Of a stretch of 64,000 nt of DNA, positions 17,798 to 26,399 are shown in pieces. The translations under genes were made by a program, and so were the position numbers. How positions within the stretch are numbered: the stretch's first letter is position 1; the number at the start of each line of letters is the position of its first letter. The stretch is from contig CAJTSE010000015.1 of NCBI GenBank assembly GCA_910578815.1, forward strand, positions 24,956 to 88,955, written 5' to 3'. The notes beneath the pieces were generated by a model that saw nothing but the letters and a program-made list of their open reading frames with translations, was not told the origin of the DNA and did not search any database. Source of the DNA: an uncultured Acetatifactor sp. (GTDB taxonomy: Bacteria > Bacillota > Clostridia > Lachnospirales > Lachnospiraceae).

Positions 17798-20700
17798 TTA
17801 TTTGGCGGTCAGGACCCAGCTGTCAAACCAGCGCAAGAATCTGTTGACAAAGGAAGCCTCTACCGGCTCTCCGGATAGTACAGGATAAAACAAAAGGAAC
17901 AGACCGAAGGCGGCGGCCCCATAGAGGAACAGCATTATCAGAAAGCTCTTTCTTTTCATCCGCGGCTTAAGCTGTGCCAGGCTGAATACAATCATCAACA
18001 CGATAAACACTACGCTGGGAAAGTAGTGATAAATAAAGGTCACTCTGGTGACAAAGCACCAGGGCAGGTATTGTGCCAGATAACCTGTGAGCAGGAAGAG
18101 GGCAGTGCTGTGCGAAGGCTGCAGGGCCTCTTCTTTGTGCGTATAGGCAGAGACGGGAGAAGACTTGTAAGCGACAATAGACACTGGGAGAGGCGTCCGG
18201 CGGCAATCCTTGAAAAGGAAGAAAAAGGTGTATAATGCAGCAGGAATTCCTGCCCACCAGACAAGGGGATTGCCAAAGGCGCTGATGCCTTCTCTTAAGC
18301 CGCCGTTTCCGGAGGTTCCGGTGAGAATGCCAGAATAATACCAGATGGGCCGCTGCATCACGGGCCACTGATGCCAGGGGGAGGAATAGGGGTGAGAGGC
18401 ATTCAGGCCACTGTGATAACGGAACATATATTCCTGATTGTGTAATACTTTTAAGAAAAGTCCGTCTGAGGTGCCGTCCCGGAAGGGCAGGTAGGAAAGC
18501 AGATAAATCAGCACGGGAACGGCCATAAAAAACAGGATGCAGAATAAAAGGGTCCGGACGGTACAGGGCATAAAACGGTCCAAAACGGTCTTGTGGGAAA
18601 TGCCGCCCGTTGCACCCTCCGGATCCTTTAAGGCATAGCGGTACTCGCGGTATCTGCGAAAGAGGATTGCGAAAAAGATGAGGGCAAGACCGGCTCCGGC
18701 ATACACACCGGTCCATTTACAGGCGATTCCCAAGCCCATGGAAACCCCGCAAACGCCCAGCGGCAGCAAAGTCTTTTTCAGAGGGGTATCATAAAAGCTG
18801 AGCCGGGAATAATGATACATGAGCAGATACATCAGGATGACAAAAAAGCTGATATATACGTCAATAGTAGCAAGCCGGGTCTGTGTAAAGTGCATGAAAT
18901 CAAAGGAAAACAGAAAACAGGCGAGGGCCGCAAGGGGCGTATTTTCGGTAAGCCTTTTTGTAAAAAGGTATACAAGGGGGACCATTGCGATACCAAAGAG
19001 CGTACCGGCAATGCGCCATCCGAAGGGATTCATGCCAAAGAGGGCAACGCCGCTGGCGATGAGCAGCTTGCCTAAGGGAGGGTGGGTATTTTCGTAGGCA
19101 GTGAGCCCGTTTAAGAATTCGTATGCCGTGCGGGCATGATAGATCTCGTCAAAATACATGCTGTTTCGGAAGCTGATCCGTTCTGGATATAATTCCTGCT
19201 CGTCAAAAATTCCAGGATAATCCCCGGCGTTTTCCGGGGTCAGTATATTTCCGGCCTTGTCTAGGAATACAAGCTCCAAGAGGGAGGCGCTCTCGCTGTC
19301 CAGGGTCAGGCGGATCCTGTTTGTTCCGGAAGTCATGGCAGGCAGCTCCGCCGTCTGCCAGGTAAAAACCTTGTCTAAAGTAACTTGCGAGGCAGAAGCC
19401 GCTTCTTGGGAAGAAGCCCCAGTTGCGCCTTCTACGGACAAGGTGAAGAGGCGCTTGTGTCCTGGTGCGATATAATAAGCAAAGCCTGCGGGCTGTTGTT
19501 CCGCAAGGGAAGAAAATTCCAGCAGGATGCTGTCGCCCTCGGTCAGGGAAAGGGAAGTGGAGGGAGCCTTGAGATCGCCCAGGTCATACAGTGCAAAACA
19601 ACCGTAAAGAAGTGTTATGAAAATCATAAGGAGAAAATCCCCTGCCTTCAGACGGGGAAAGGGTCGGGAAGCGGAAGGGGGCAGAGAGATGTCTGTGGCC
19701 GTGTACAGATAATCCGCCCCTGTGCCGAGACTCTCGAAAGCCCTGTTGCAGGCGGCAGGGTTTCCGTCAGGAGCGGGGTTGGAAGCAGAAAAATGCCGGG
19801 CAGAAATCTTCCATATTCCTGCAGTTGATTTCAAAACCCAGCTCCATAACAGGATCAGAAACAAAAGCATCCCTGCGGAGACAAGGAGGATCGGGGCAGC
19901 TTTCCGGTCGTAATTTCCGGGGTTATAAAAAAACAATACGTGAGCTGTATTGTAAAAGTGCAGCAGGGAAAAGCCACTAAAGCAGAGAAAGAGTTTTTTG
20001 GAGGGCAGATAGATAAAGGAAAACAGCATTAGTACTATAGCCGGGTAAAGATAACGTTCGTGCATACGCACGGAAAAGACAAATACAGATGCCATAAAAA
20101 GAGCGGCTATAAGGGGATAGTTTAAAATTTTTGTGTCAGTCTTCCGGAAAGAGAGCCACAAGAGGGTTATCAGGACCAGTGCGGCGGCGATGGCTGCGCT
20201 GCCGTAAAAACGATAGGGCAGACCCAGAAATGTATTATCCTGACTGACCCAGTTTAAACCCAGCAGGCCCCAGAAGTTGTAAGCGTTTACTGCTGCGTAA
20301 GGGTAGGAGCCTACCGTATCAAGGTACTGACTCAGTACGTTTTCAAGGCCGAAGGGAAGAATCAAAAGCAGCATCCCCAGAAAGGAGTAAATTCCGGCCC
20401 TGAGGTTTTTGAGCAGCATGGTCAATGAAAATCCGTTCCCGCGGGGAAATACCTGGTCACAGAAGCCCATAAAGAGTATCGGAGCAAAAAGGAGAGTTTG
20501 AGGCTTGATCAGGACACCAAAACAGAAAGAGGCGTAAGCAGGCAGCGAACGTCCCCGGATCAGGCTCAGACACATAAGAATTATCAACAAGGTATATACG
20601 GAATCTACTTGTCCCCAGACGGAAGCATTTAACAGGATAGCCGGATGAAACAGGTATGCGGCTGTAAAGAGCAGAGGCTGTAAGCCGTCAAAACGACGAC

Positions 20701-21106
20701 GGGTCTCACGGCACAGGAGCAGGCCGCAAATTATGTCGCAGGTTATGGCAGGAAGCCTTAATAGAATCAGATGCAGGGTGGAACCGTATTCCACCTTAAA
20801 CAGGGCGCGAAGAGCACCCACAGGGTACAGAAGATACATATAGCCCGGAGGGTAGTCGGTGAAAACGGTATCGGAATAAAAATTCACCGGGCCTACCCGG
20901 AAGATCCGCTCCGCCCAGGCAGCAAAACAGGCGGTGTCATTGTCGAAGCCGCCGGAGAGGCCGGCAGCAGCCAGGCGCAGGGCCAGTCCTGCAGCGAACA
21001 GAAGAATCAGAGCAGAGCGGCCGGGGGCCTGTCTGCGATTTCGAAGCAGGAAGCATATCCAAAGCAGTAGCATACCAAAAGCAGCGGCGATGTGGATGTA
21101 TAGCAT
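17798..21106 (-). CDS. Two-module GT-C glycosyltransferase (C-terminal PMT/GT39 module)
   Basis: A 1102-aa polytopic membrane protein. The start at 21106 is chosen because ACGGAGG lies just upstream; an open frame to 21379 has no such site. Residues ~1-430 are a GT-C type module with FDNDTACFAAWAERIF and TDYPPGYMY near the first periplasmic loop. A Ser/Pro-rich linker and a beta-rich soluble segment (~520-640) follow. Residues ~650-1100 are a protein-mannosyltransferase (GT39) module with FDEIYHARTAYEFL, THPPLGKLLI and TRLATIDVY. It probably moves sugars from polyprenyl-phosphate carriers onto extracellular acceptors; donor and acceptor are unknown. Confidence 0.88.
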   Translation of the reverse strand: MLYIHIAAAFGMLLLWICFLLRNRRQAPGRSALILLFAAGLALRLAAAGLSGGFDNDTACFAAWAERIFRVGPVNFYSDTVFTDYPPGYMYLLYPVGALRALFKVEYGSTLHLILLRLPAITCDIICGLLLCRETRRRFDGLQPLLFTAAYLFHPAILLNASVWGQVDSVYTLLIILMCLSLIRGRSLPAYASFCFGVLIKPQTLLFAPILFMGFCDQVFPRGNGFSLTMLLKNLRAGIYSFLGMLLLILPFGLENVLSQYLDTVGSYPYAAVNAYNFWGLLGLNWVSQDNTFLGLPYRFYGSAAIAAALVLITLLWLSFRKTDTKILNYPLIAALFMASVFVFSVRMHERYLYPAIVLMLFSFIYLPSKKLFLCFSGFSLLHFYNTAHVLFFYNPGNYDRKAAPILLVSAGMLLFLILLWSWVLKSTAGIWKISARHFSASNPAPDGNPAACNRAFESLGTGADYLYTATDISLPPSASRPFPRLKAGDFLLMIFITLLYGCFALYDLGDLKAPSTSLSLTEGDSILLEFSSLAEQQPAGFAYYIAPGHKRLFTLSVEGATGASSQEAASASQVTLDKVFTWQTAELPAMTSGTNRIRLTLDSESASLLELVFLDKAGNILTPENAGDYPGIFDEQELYPERISFRNSMYFDEIYHARTAYEFLNGLTAYENTHPPLGKLLIASGVALFGMNPFGWRIAGTLFGIAMVPLVYLFTKRLTENTPLAALACFLFSFDFMHFTQTRLATIDVYISFFVILMYLLMYHYSRLSFYDTPLKKTLLPLGVCGVSMGLGIACKWTGVYAGAGLALIFFAILFRRYREYRYALKDPEGATGGISHKTVLDRFMPCTVRTLLFCILFFMAVPVLIYLLSYLPFRDGTSDGLFLKVLHNQEYMFRYHSGLNASHPYSSPWHQWPVMQRPIWYYSGILTGTSGNGGLREGISAFGNPLVWWAGIPAALYTFFFLFKDCRRTPLPVSIVAYKSSPVSAYTHKEEALQPSHSTALFLLTGYLAQYLPWCFVTRVTFIYHYFPSVVFIVLMIVFSLAQLKPRMKRKSFLIMLFLYGAAAFGLFLLFYPVLSGEPVEASFVNRFLRWFDSWVLTAK

Positions 21107-21139
21107 AAGAAACCTCCGTAAGGGCTTAAAATTATATAA

Positions 21140-21168
21140 ATTATACCAAAAATAATAGAAGATGCAAA
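21140..21168 (-). promoter_or_regulatory. Candidate promoter of the glycosyltransferase gene
   Basis: On the minus strand TTTGCA (21168-21163) and TATAAT (21145-21140) are 17 nt apart, about 35 nt upstream of the start codon. The -10 is perfect; the -35 matches at four of six positions. Confidence 0.5.
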
Positions 21169-21202
21169 GGAAATGTGTTATACTCACATTTTGCAGGGGA
21201 GA

Positions 21203-21289
21203 AAGATTGAAAACTGTCATTTTCAATCTTGGAATTTGTGACGCTGTGCGTCCCAAAGCTCCCGCGGATTTAGATGCCGCTTGCGCGGC
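21203..21289. repeat. Three consecutive small hairpins upstream of the ABC exporter
   Basis: Three perfect short inverted repeats occur in a row: an 11-bp stem with a 6-nt loop (21203-21230), GACGC-TGT-GCGTC (21240-21252) and GCCGC-TTGC-GCGGC (21276-21289). The last ends about 15 nt before the ATPase start codon. The first could serve as a terminator or leader structure. They resemble the hairpins at 480-505 and 3873-3921 in size and loop type. Confidence 0.55.
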
Positions 21290-21304
21290 GGAATGAGAGG
21301 CAAT

Positions 21305-22009
21305 ATGGAAAGTTTTGTGAGCTTTGAGAATGTGAAGAAAATATATAAATCGGGAGAGGTGGAAATTACTGCTCTTCACGACGTGAATTTTGAGATAGAG
21401 AAAGGCGAGTTTTGTGTGATTGTGGGAGCCTCCGGAGCCGGAAAGACTACGATCTTAAATATTTTGGGCGGGATGGATACCCTGACGGAAGGAAAAGTCT
21501 GTCTGGACGGCCAGGAGATTTCCACCTTCAACAACAGGCAGCTGACAGGATACAGGCGGTATGATGTGGGATTTGTTTTCCAGTTTTATAATCTGGTGCA
21601 GAATCTGACGGCTTTGGAGAATGTGGAGCTGGCGGCCCAGATCTGCAGGGAGCCGCTGGATGCGGCTACGGTGCTGGAGCAGGTAGGGCTGGGGGAGAGA
21701 ATGAGCAATTTTCCCGCGCAGCTTTCAGGGGGCGAGCAGCAGAGGGTGGCTATTGCCAGAGCCCTGGCAAAGAATCCTAAGCTGCTGCTCTGCGATGAGC
21801 CTACGGGAGCATTGGATTACAATACGGGAAAGGCCGTATTGAAGCTGCTGCAGGCTGCCTGCAGGGACATGGGAAAGACAGTGATCGTCATTACCCACAA
21901 TCAGGCGCTGACTGCCATGGCGGATAGAATCATCACGGTAAAGAGCGGAACTGTCGTGAGCATGACGAAGAATGAGAATATTGTAGATGTGGAAAATATT
22001 GAGTGGTAA
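21305..22009 (+). CDS. ABC transporter ATP-binding protein (MacB/LolD type)
   Basis: A 234-aa ATPase of the MacB/LolD/YknY type that pairs with FtsX-like permeases. Walker A GASGAGKTT (~39), Q-loop VFQFYNLVQNLTA, signature LSGGEQQRVAIARAL, Walker B LLLCDEPTGALD and the H-loop IVITHNQ are all present. The ATG at 21305 (GAGAGG just upstream) fits family N-termini better than the in-frame ATG at 21293. The partner permease starts 52 nt downstream. Confidence 0.94.
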   Translation: MESFVSFENVKKIYKSGEVEITALHDVNFEIEKGEFCVIVGASGAGKTTILNILGGMDTLTEGKVCLDGQEISTFNNRQLTGYRRYDVGFVFQFYNLVQNLTALENVELAAQICREPLDAATVLEQVGLGERMSNFPAQLSGGEQQRVAIARALAKNPKLLLCDEPTGALDYNTGKAVLKLLQAACRDMGKTVIVITHNQALTAMADRIITVKSGTVVSMTKNENIVDVENIEW

Positions 22010-22061
22010 GTGTGAGAGTGGCAGGGAAAGACATTCTTCCGGGCAATTTTGAGAGGACGGC

Positions 22062-25000
22062 ATGAAAGAGATCAGAAAGAGTACATTCCGGGAAATTAAA
22101 TCCAGTCTGGGACGCTTTATGGCGATCTTTTCTATTATTGCGCTGGGAGTGGGCTTTTTTGCCGGGCTGAAAGTGACCAGGGATGCCATGGTATTCACGG
22201 TGAAGGACTATCTGGACAGGCATGGATTTTATGATTTGCGACTGTTGTCCACATTGGGCTATGAGGAAGAAAACGTTCAGGCATTCCGGGCCAGAGAGGA
22301 TGTGGAGGCGGCGGAAGGGGCCGTTTCCATGGATGCGGTTTTTCAGATTGGGAACGGTGGGCAAAGTGTGCTGAAGGTATGCAGTCTGTCCGAAGAGCTT
22401 AACAAGGTGGAGCTTGTCAGCGGGCATCTGCCTGCAGGCAGTGGTCAATGCGTGGTGGACAGTAATTTTTTTGACGAATCTGCCGTGGGGAGCCAGATCC
22501 GCTTGGCGGAAGTGAATGATGAGGATACCTTAAACAGCTTTACCCAAAGAACTTATACGGTGGTGGGAACGGTACAATCGCCCTTGTATATTCAGTTCGA
22601 GCGGGGCAGCACTTCTCTGGGAACGGGACGGATAGCCGGCTTTGTTTATCTGCTTCCCGACGATTTTGACTTGGACTATTACACGGAGGTTTACGTCCGG
22701 TTTGCTCAGGATAATCCTCTCTACGGTGAGGACTACAGAAGCTATATGGAGGCTAAAAAGGAGCTGTGGGAAGGCTTTTCGGAGGAAGAGGCCGGGAAGC
22801 GCTACAGTATGATTTTGGCCAGATCGGAAAAAGAGCTGGAAGACGGAAAGCAGGAGCTTGCCGAGCAGCGTGCGCAAGGTGAGGATGAGCTGGCGAAGGG
22901 TAAAGCGTCCCTGGAAGAGGCAAAGGATAAGCTGGCCGAAGGAGAGCAGGCCTTGGCAGAGGCCAGGCAGGAGCTGGAAACCGGAAAAGAGACCTTAAGG
23001 AAGAAGGAGCGGGAGCTGGAAGAAGGGAAAGCGGCCCTGCCCCGGAAGGAAAGGGAGCTGGAACAGGGGGAGGCAGAGCTTGACGCGGGTGAGCGGGAGC
23101 TTGCAGAAAACAGGAAACGCCTGGAGGCCGGACGCTCTGAGCTGGAATTGGGCAAGCTGCAGCTGACCTCCGCCATAGCGGAACTGGAAACGCAAAGTGT
23201 GGAGCTGGAGACCCAGGCTTCCAGGCTTGAGCTGGCTTATCGGGCGGGGGTGTTGTCGGAGGCAGATTTTTGGGGGGCTATGGCTCAGATAGAATCCTAC
23301 AGGCAGCAGATTAATGGAGGCTGGAGCAGCCTAACCGAAGCCAGGCTTGAACTGGACCGATCGGAAGAGCAGCTGACTCTGGGGGAGCAGGAGCTTGCCG
23401 AGGGCGAGCGAAAACTTGCCGAGGGCAGACAGGAGCTGGAGGCTGGCAGGAAAGCCTTGGCGGATGCCAGAAAGACCCTGTCAGACGGGGAGCGGCAGTT
23501 GGAAGAGGGAAGACAGGAACTTGCCGAGGCGGAGAGGCTTCTTGAGGAAAATGAGGCGGAGCTTAAGGCCGCAAGGCAAGAGGTGACAGACGGGGAGCGG
23601 GAATATGAAGAGGGCAGACAGGAATTCCTAGAAAAGACGGCGGAGGCAGAGGAAAGTTTAAGGGAGGCAGAAAGAAAGATTGCGGATTTAAAAAGCCCGG
23701 AGGTATATGTGCTGGGCAGGGAAACGAATATCGGCTATGCCTGCTTTGAAAGCGATTCAGCCATTGTGGACGGAATTGCCAATATTTTCCCTGCGTTTTT
23801 CTTTTTGGTGGCCGCGCTGGTCTGTATTACTACCATGAACCGTATGGTGGAAGAACAGCGTACCCAGATCGGTGTATTGAAGGCTCTGGGCTATGGCAGC
23901 GGCAGCATTATGTCAAAATATGTGATATATTCCGGCCTGGCGGCGATTTTGGGATGTGTATGCGGATTTTTGCTGGGGACTTGGGGATTTCCAAAAGTAA
24001 TATGGTTTGCCTACGGTATCATGTACAGTGTGGCACCCATTGATTATTTGTTTGATTGGAAGCTGGCGGTGATTTCCATATTGGTGTCCCTGCTTTGTTC
24101 CGTGGGGACAACCTGGCTTTCCTGCCGGATGGAGCTGGCACAGGTGGCGGCAATGCTTATGCGGCCCAAGGCGCCAAAGGCCGGGAAGCGGATATTTCTG
24201 GAGCGGATTCCTTTTCTTTGGCGGCATTTAGGCTTTTTAAAGAAAGTGTCTGTGAGAAATATTTTCCGTTACAAAAAGCGTCTGTTTATGATGGTACTAG
24301 GGATCAGCGGCTGCACGGCACTTCTGGTCACCGGCTTTGGCATTCAGGATTCCATTGCGGATGTGGCAGCACAGCAGTTTGAAGAAATACAGACGTATGA
24401 TTTAAGCGTCAGCCTGAAGCCGGATGCAGGCGGTGCCGTAGAACAAAGTCTGGATATGCTGGAAAACAGTGGCGTGGAGAGCTATTTACGGGTCATGGAG
24501 ACAAATATGGATATTGTCACGGATAAGGGGGTAAAATCTGTTTATCTAGTGGCGGGAGAGCCTTCCCATATGGGCGAATACCTGGATATGCACACTTCGG
24601 CAGGGGAGCCGATTCCTTATCCGGAGGCGGGAGAAGGAGTGATTACCCGAAAATTGGCAAAACAGTATGGCATTCGGGCGGGAGATGTGGTATCCTTAAG
24701 AGACGGGGATATGAGAGAGTTGTCCGTGAGGATTTCCGCCGTCATGGAAAACTATATTTATAACTATGTTTACATTGACCCGGCGACCTGGAGAGAAGCA
24801 TTTGGAGCGGAGCCGGAGCGCAGAATGGTCTATGTCAATCTGGCGGAGGGGGCTGATGCCCACGGAGTATCTGCAGCTTTGATGAATCTGGAAGAGGTGT
24901 CCAATGTTTCGGTAAATGCCGATACGATGGAACGCATCGGCACCATGATGAACAGCCTTGATATTATTGTGCTGGTGGTTATTTTATGCGCAGGAGGACT

Positions 25001-25358
25001 TGCCTTTATTGTCCTGTATAATTTGACCAATATTAATATTACGGAAAGGGTCAGGGAAATTGCTACCGTAAAGGTGCTGGGCTTTTATAAAAAAGAGACG
25101 GCCAGTTATGTATTTCGGGAAAATATGCTGCTGACGGCGCTGGCCGTCCTGCCGGGTTTTCTGCTGGGATGTCTTTTGCATGCTTTTGTTATGAGTGAGA
25201 TCCAGGTAGATCTTATTGCCTTTGATGTACACATCAGGCCGTTAAGCTTTCTTTACAGTGCGCTGCTGACTTTTGCTTTTGCCTGGATTGTTGACAGAAT
25301 TATGGGCCGGAAGCTGGAAGAGATCAGCATGACGGAATCCTTAAAGAGCGTGGATTAG
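22062..25358 (+). CDS. FtsX-type ABC permease with a long extracytoplasmic coiled coil
   Basis: A 1098-aa permease with one N-terminal membrane helix (~20-42), an extracellular domain, then about 290 residues of coiled coil (~250-543) built of heptad-like repeats such as ELAEGERKLAEGRQELEAGR. Two FtsX membrane modules follow (three helices at ~570-690, then four at ~745-1090) with a second MacB-like extracellular domain between them. It probably acts with the upstream ATPase as a mechanotransmission exporter rather than a channel. Substrate is unknown. The family with such coils is common in Firmicutes. Confidence 0.9.
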   Translation: MKEIRKSTFREIKSSLGRFMAIFSIIALGVGFFAGLKVTRDAMVFTVKDYLDRHGFYDLRLLSTLGYEEENVQAFRAREDVEAAEGAVSMDAVFQIGNGGQSVLKVCSLSEELNKVELVSGHLPAGSGQCVVDSNFFDESAVGSQIRLAEVNDEDTLNSFTQRTYTVVGTVQSPLYIQFERGSTSLGTGRIAGFVYLLPDDFDLDYYTEVYVRFAQDNPLYGEDYRSYMEAKKELWEGFSEEEAGKRYSMILARSEKELEDGKQELAEQRAQGEDELAKGKASLEEAKDKLAEGEQALAEARQELETGKETLRKKERELEEGKAALPRKERELEQGEAELDAGERELAENRKRLEAGRSELELGKLQLTSAIAELETQSVELETQASRLELAYRAGVLSEADFWGAMAQIESYRQQINGGWSSLTEARLELDRSEEQLTLGEQELAEGERKLAEGRQELEAGRKALADARKTLSDGERQLEEGRQELAEAERLLEENEAELKAARQEVTDGEREYEEGRQEFLEKTAEAEESLREAERKIADLKSPEVYVLGRETNIGYACFESDSAIVDGIANIFPAFFFLVAALVCITTMNRMVEEQRTQIGVLKALGYGSGSIMSKYVIYSGLAAILGCVCGFLLGTWGFPKVIWFAYGIMYSVAPIDYLFDWKLAVISILVSLLCSVGTTWLSCRMELAQVAAMLMRPKAPKAGKRIFLERIPFLWRHLGFLKKVSVRNIFRYKKRLFMMVLGISGCTALLVTGFGIQDSIADVAAQQFEEIQTYDLSVSLKPDAGGAVEQSLDMLENSGVESYLRVMETNMDIVTDKGVKSVYLVAGEPSHMGEYLDMHTSAGEPIPYPEAGEGVITRKLAKQYGIRAGDVVSLRDGDMRELSVRISAVMENYIYNYVYIDPATWREAFGAEPERRMVYVNLAEGADAHGVSAALMNLEEVSNVSVNADTMERIGTMMNSLDIIVLVVILCAGGLAFIVLYNLTNINITERVREIATVKVLGFYKKETASYVFRENMLLTALAVLPGFLLGCLLHAFVMSEIQVDLIAFDVHIRPLSFLYSALLTFAFAWIVDRIMGRKLEEISMTESLKSVD

Positions 25359-25387
25359 GCGCATGACAGGAATGGAGAAAAAGAAAC

Positions 25388-26179
25388 ATGAGATTTGATA
25401 TGCACTGCCATACGAAGGAAGGGTCATTGGACGGGAAGGTGCCCGTTGAGGAATTCATCGACATTTTGATTGAAAAGGGCTATGGAGGGATGCTGATTAC
25501 TGATCATGATTCCTATAACGGCTACCGGGCTTGGAAACGGAATCCTATTTGTCAGCGGAAGGAAAATTTTGTGGTTCTAAAGGGCATCGAGTATGACACG
25601 ATAGATGCGGGACACATCTTGGTCATCATGCCGGAAGGGATTAAGCTGCCTATTTTGGAGCTGCGCGGGCTGCCGGTGCAGTTTTTGATTAAAATTGTTC
25701 ATAAAAGCGGGGGCATTTTAGGGCCGGCCCATCCCTGCGGCGTAAAGTTTATGAGTATCTTTAATACCAGGAAGCACAGGAACCGGCCTGAGGTTATAGA
25801 ACAATTTGACTTTATAGAAGGCTTTAATTCCTGTGAGGACCCGGAGAGCAACCAAAGAGCCATGGAGATTGCGGAACGCTACGGAAAGCCGGCCTTCGGC
25901 GGCAGCGACGCCCATAAGGCAGACTGTATCGGTCTGGGCGCCACGGAATTTAATGAAACGGTGACCTGTGAGTCCGAGTTGATCAGGCTGGTAAGGGAAC
26001 GAGGCAGTCAGGCCTGCAGCTGCGGCGGACAGTATTATCAGCGGACAACCAAGCAGAGAATCGGCAGGCTCAATGATGTTTTGGTACATTCCTTCTGGCT
26101 CTATAATCATCTGGGAAGCATAAGGAGACGCCATAAGCGGCTGCTGGAGTTAAAAAGGATGTATATACAGATCAGGTAA
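25388..26179 (+). CDS. PHP-domain metal-dependent phosphoesterase
   Basis: A 263-aa PHP superfamily protein. Metal-binding motifs are HCHT (~6-9), TDHD (~38-41), HPCG (~115) and GSDAHK (~174). Relatives hydrolyse phosphate esters such as nucleoside bisphosphates or oligonucleotide ends, but the substrate here cannot be told. It starts 29 nt after the permease and probably belongs to that transcript. A terminator-like inverted repeat lies beyond it at 26264-26323. Confidence 0.85.
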   Translation: MRFDMHCHTKEGSLDGKVPVEEFIDILIEKGYGGMLITDHDSYNGYRAWKRNPICQRKENFVVLKGIEYDTIDAGHILVIMPEGIKLPILELRGLPVQFLIKIVHKSGGILGPAHPCGVKFMSIFNTRKHRNRPEVIEQFDFIEGFNSCEDPESNQRAMEIAERYGKPAFGGSDAHKADCIGLGATEFNETVTCESELIRLVRERGSQACSCGGQYYQRTTKQRIGRLNDVLVHSFWLYNHLGSIRRRHKRLLELKRMYIQIR

Positions 26180-26257
26180 CTGTTACGAAATTATTGCAAT
26201 TTTAATAGTCCTTAGACAGTAATTCATAAATTCTTAAGGTTTATTTTGTATATAGTG

Positions 26258-26266
26258 TGCTATAAT
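26258..26266 (+). promoter_or_regulatory. Extended -10 promoter upstream of the first solute-binding lipoprotein gene
   Basis: TGCTATAAT (26258-26266) is a perfect extended -10 element. No good -35 is seen at 17 nt (closest is TTAAGG at 26234), which an extended -10 can tolerate. The predicted start near 26273 gives a leader of about 127 nt. Confidence 0.55.
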
Positions 26267-26323
26267 GTTCAATATATAGTAGCCTGAAATAAATGTGGCA
26301 GCTGTGTATTGAACATTTTTTTT
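26264..26323 (+). terminator. Terminator-like inverted repeat overlapping the promoter
   Basis: AATGTTCAATA (26264-26274) pairs perfectly with TATTGAACATT (26307-26317), followed by a T8 run (26316-26323). Transcripts coming from the PHP gene would form the full hairpin. Transcripts starting at the overlapping promoter would lack most of the 5' arm and escape. Confidence 0.65.
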
Positions 26324-26399
26324 GCAGTTTTGAAACAAAGAGGATACAGAAAGCATATATAGATGTATTATAGCTATAACGCAGAAAGAAGGAGAGATT

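Noticed and set aside
17681..17878. A 65-codon plus-strand frame overlapping the end of the glycosyltransferase gene
   Set aside because: It overlaps a well-supported gene on the other strand and has no ribosome binding site or family pattern.
22810..23690. The repeat-rich stretch in the FtsX-type permease gene as DNA repeats or a mobile element
   Set aside because: The repetition is in the protein's coiled-coil heptads; the codons vary and the frame is continuous with both flanking domains.
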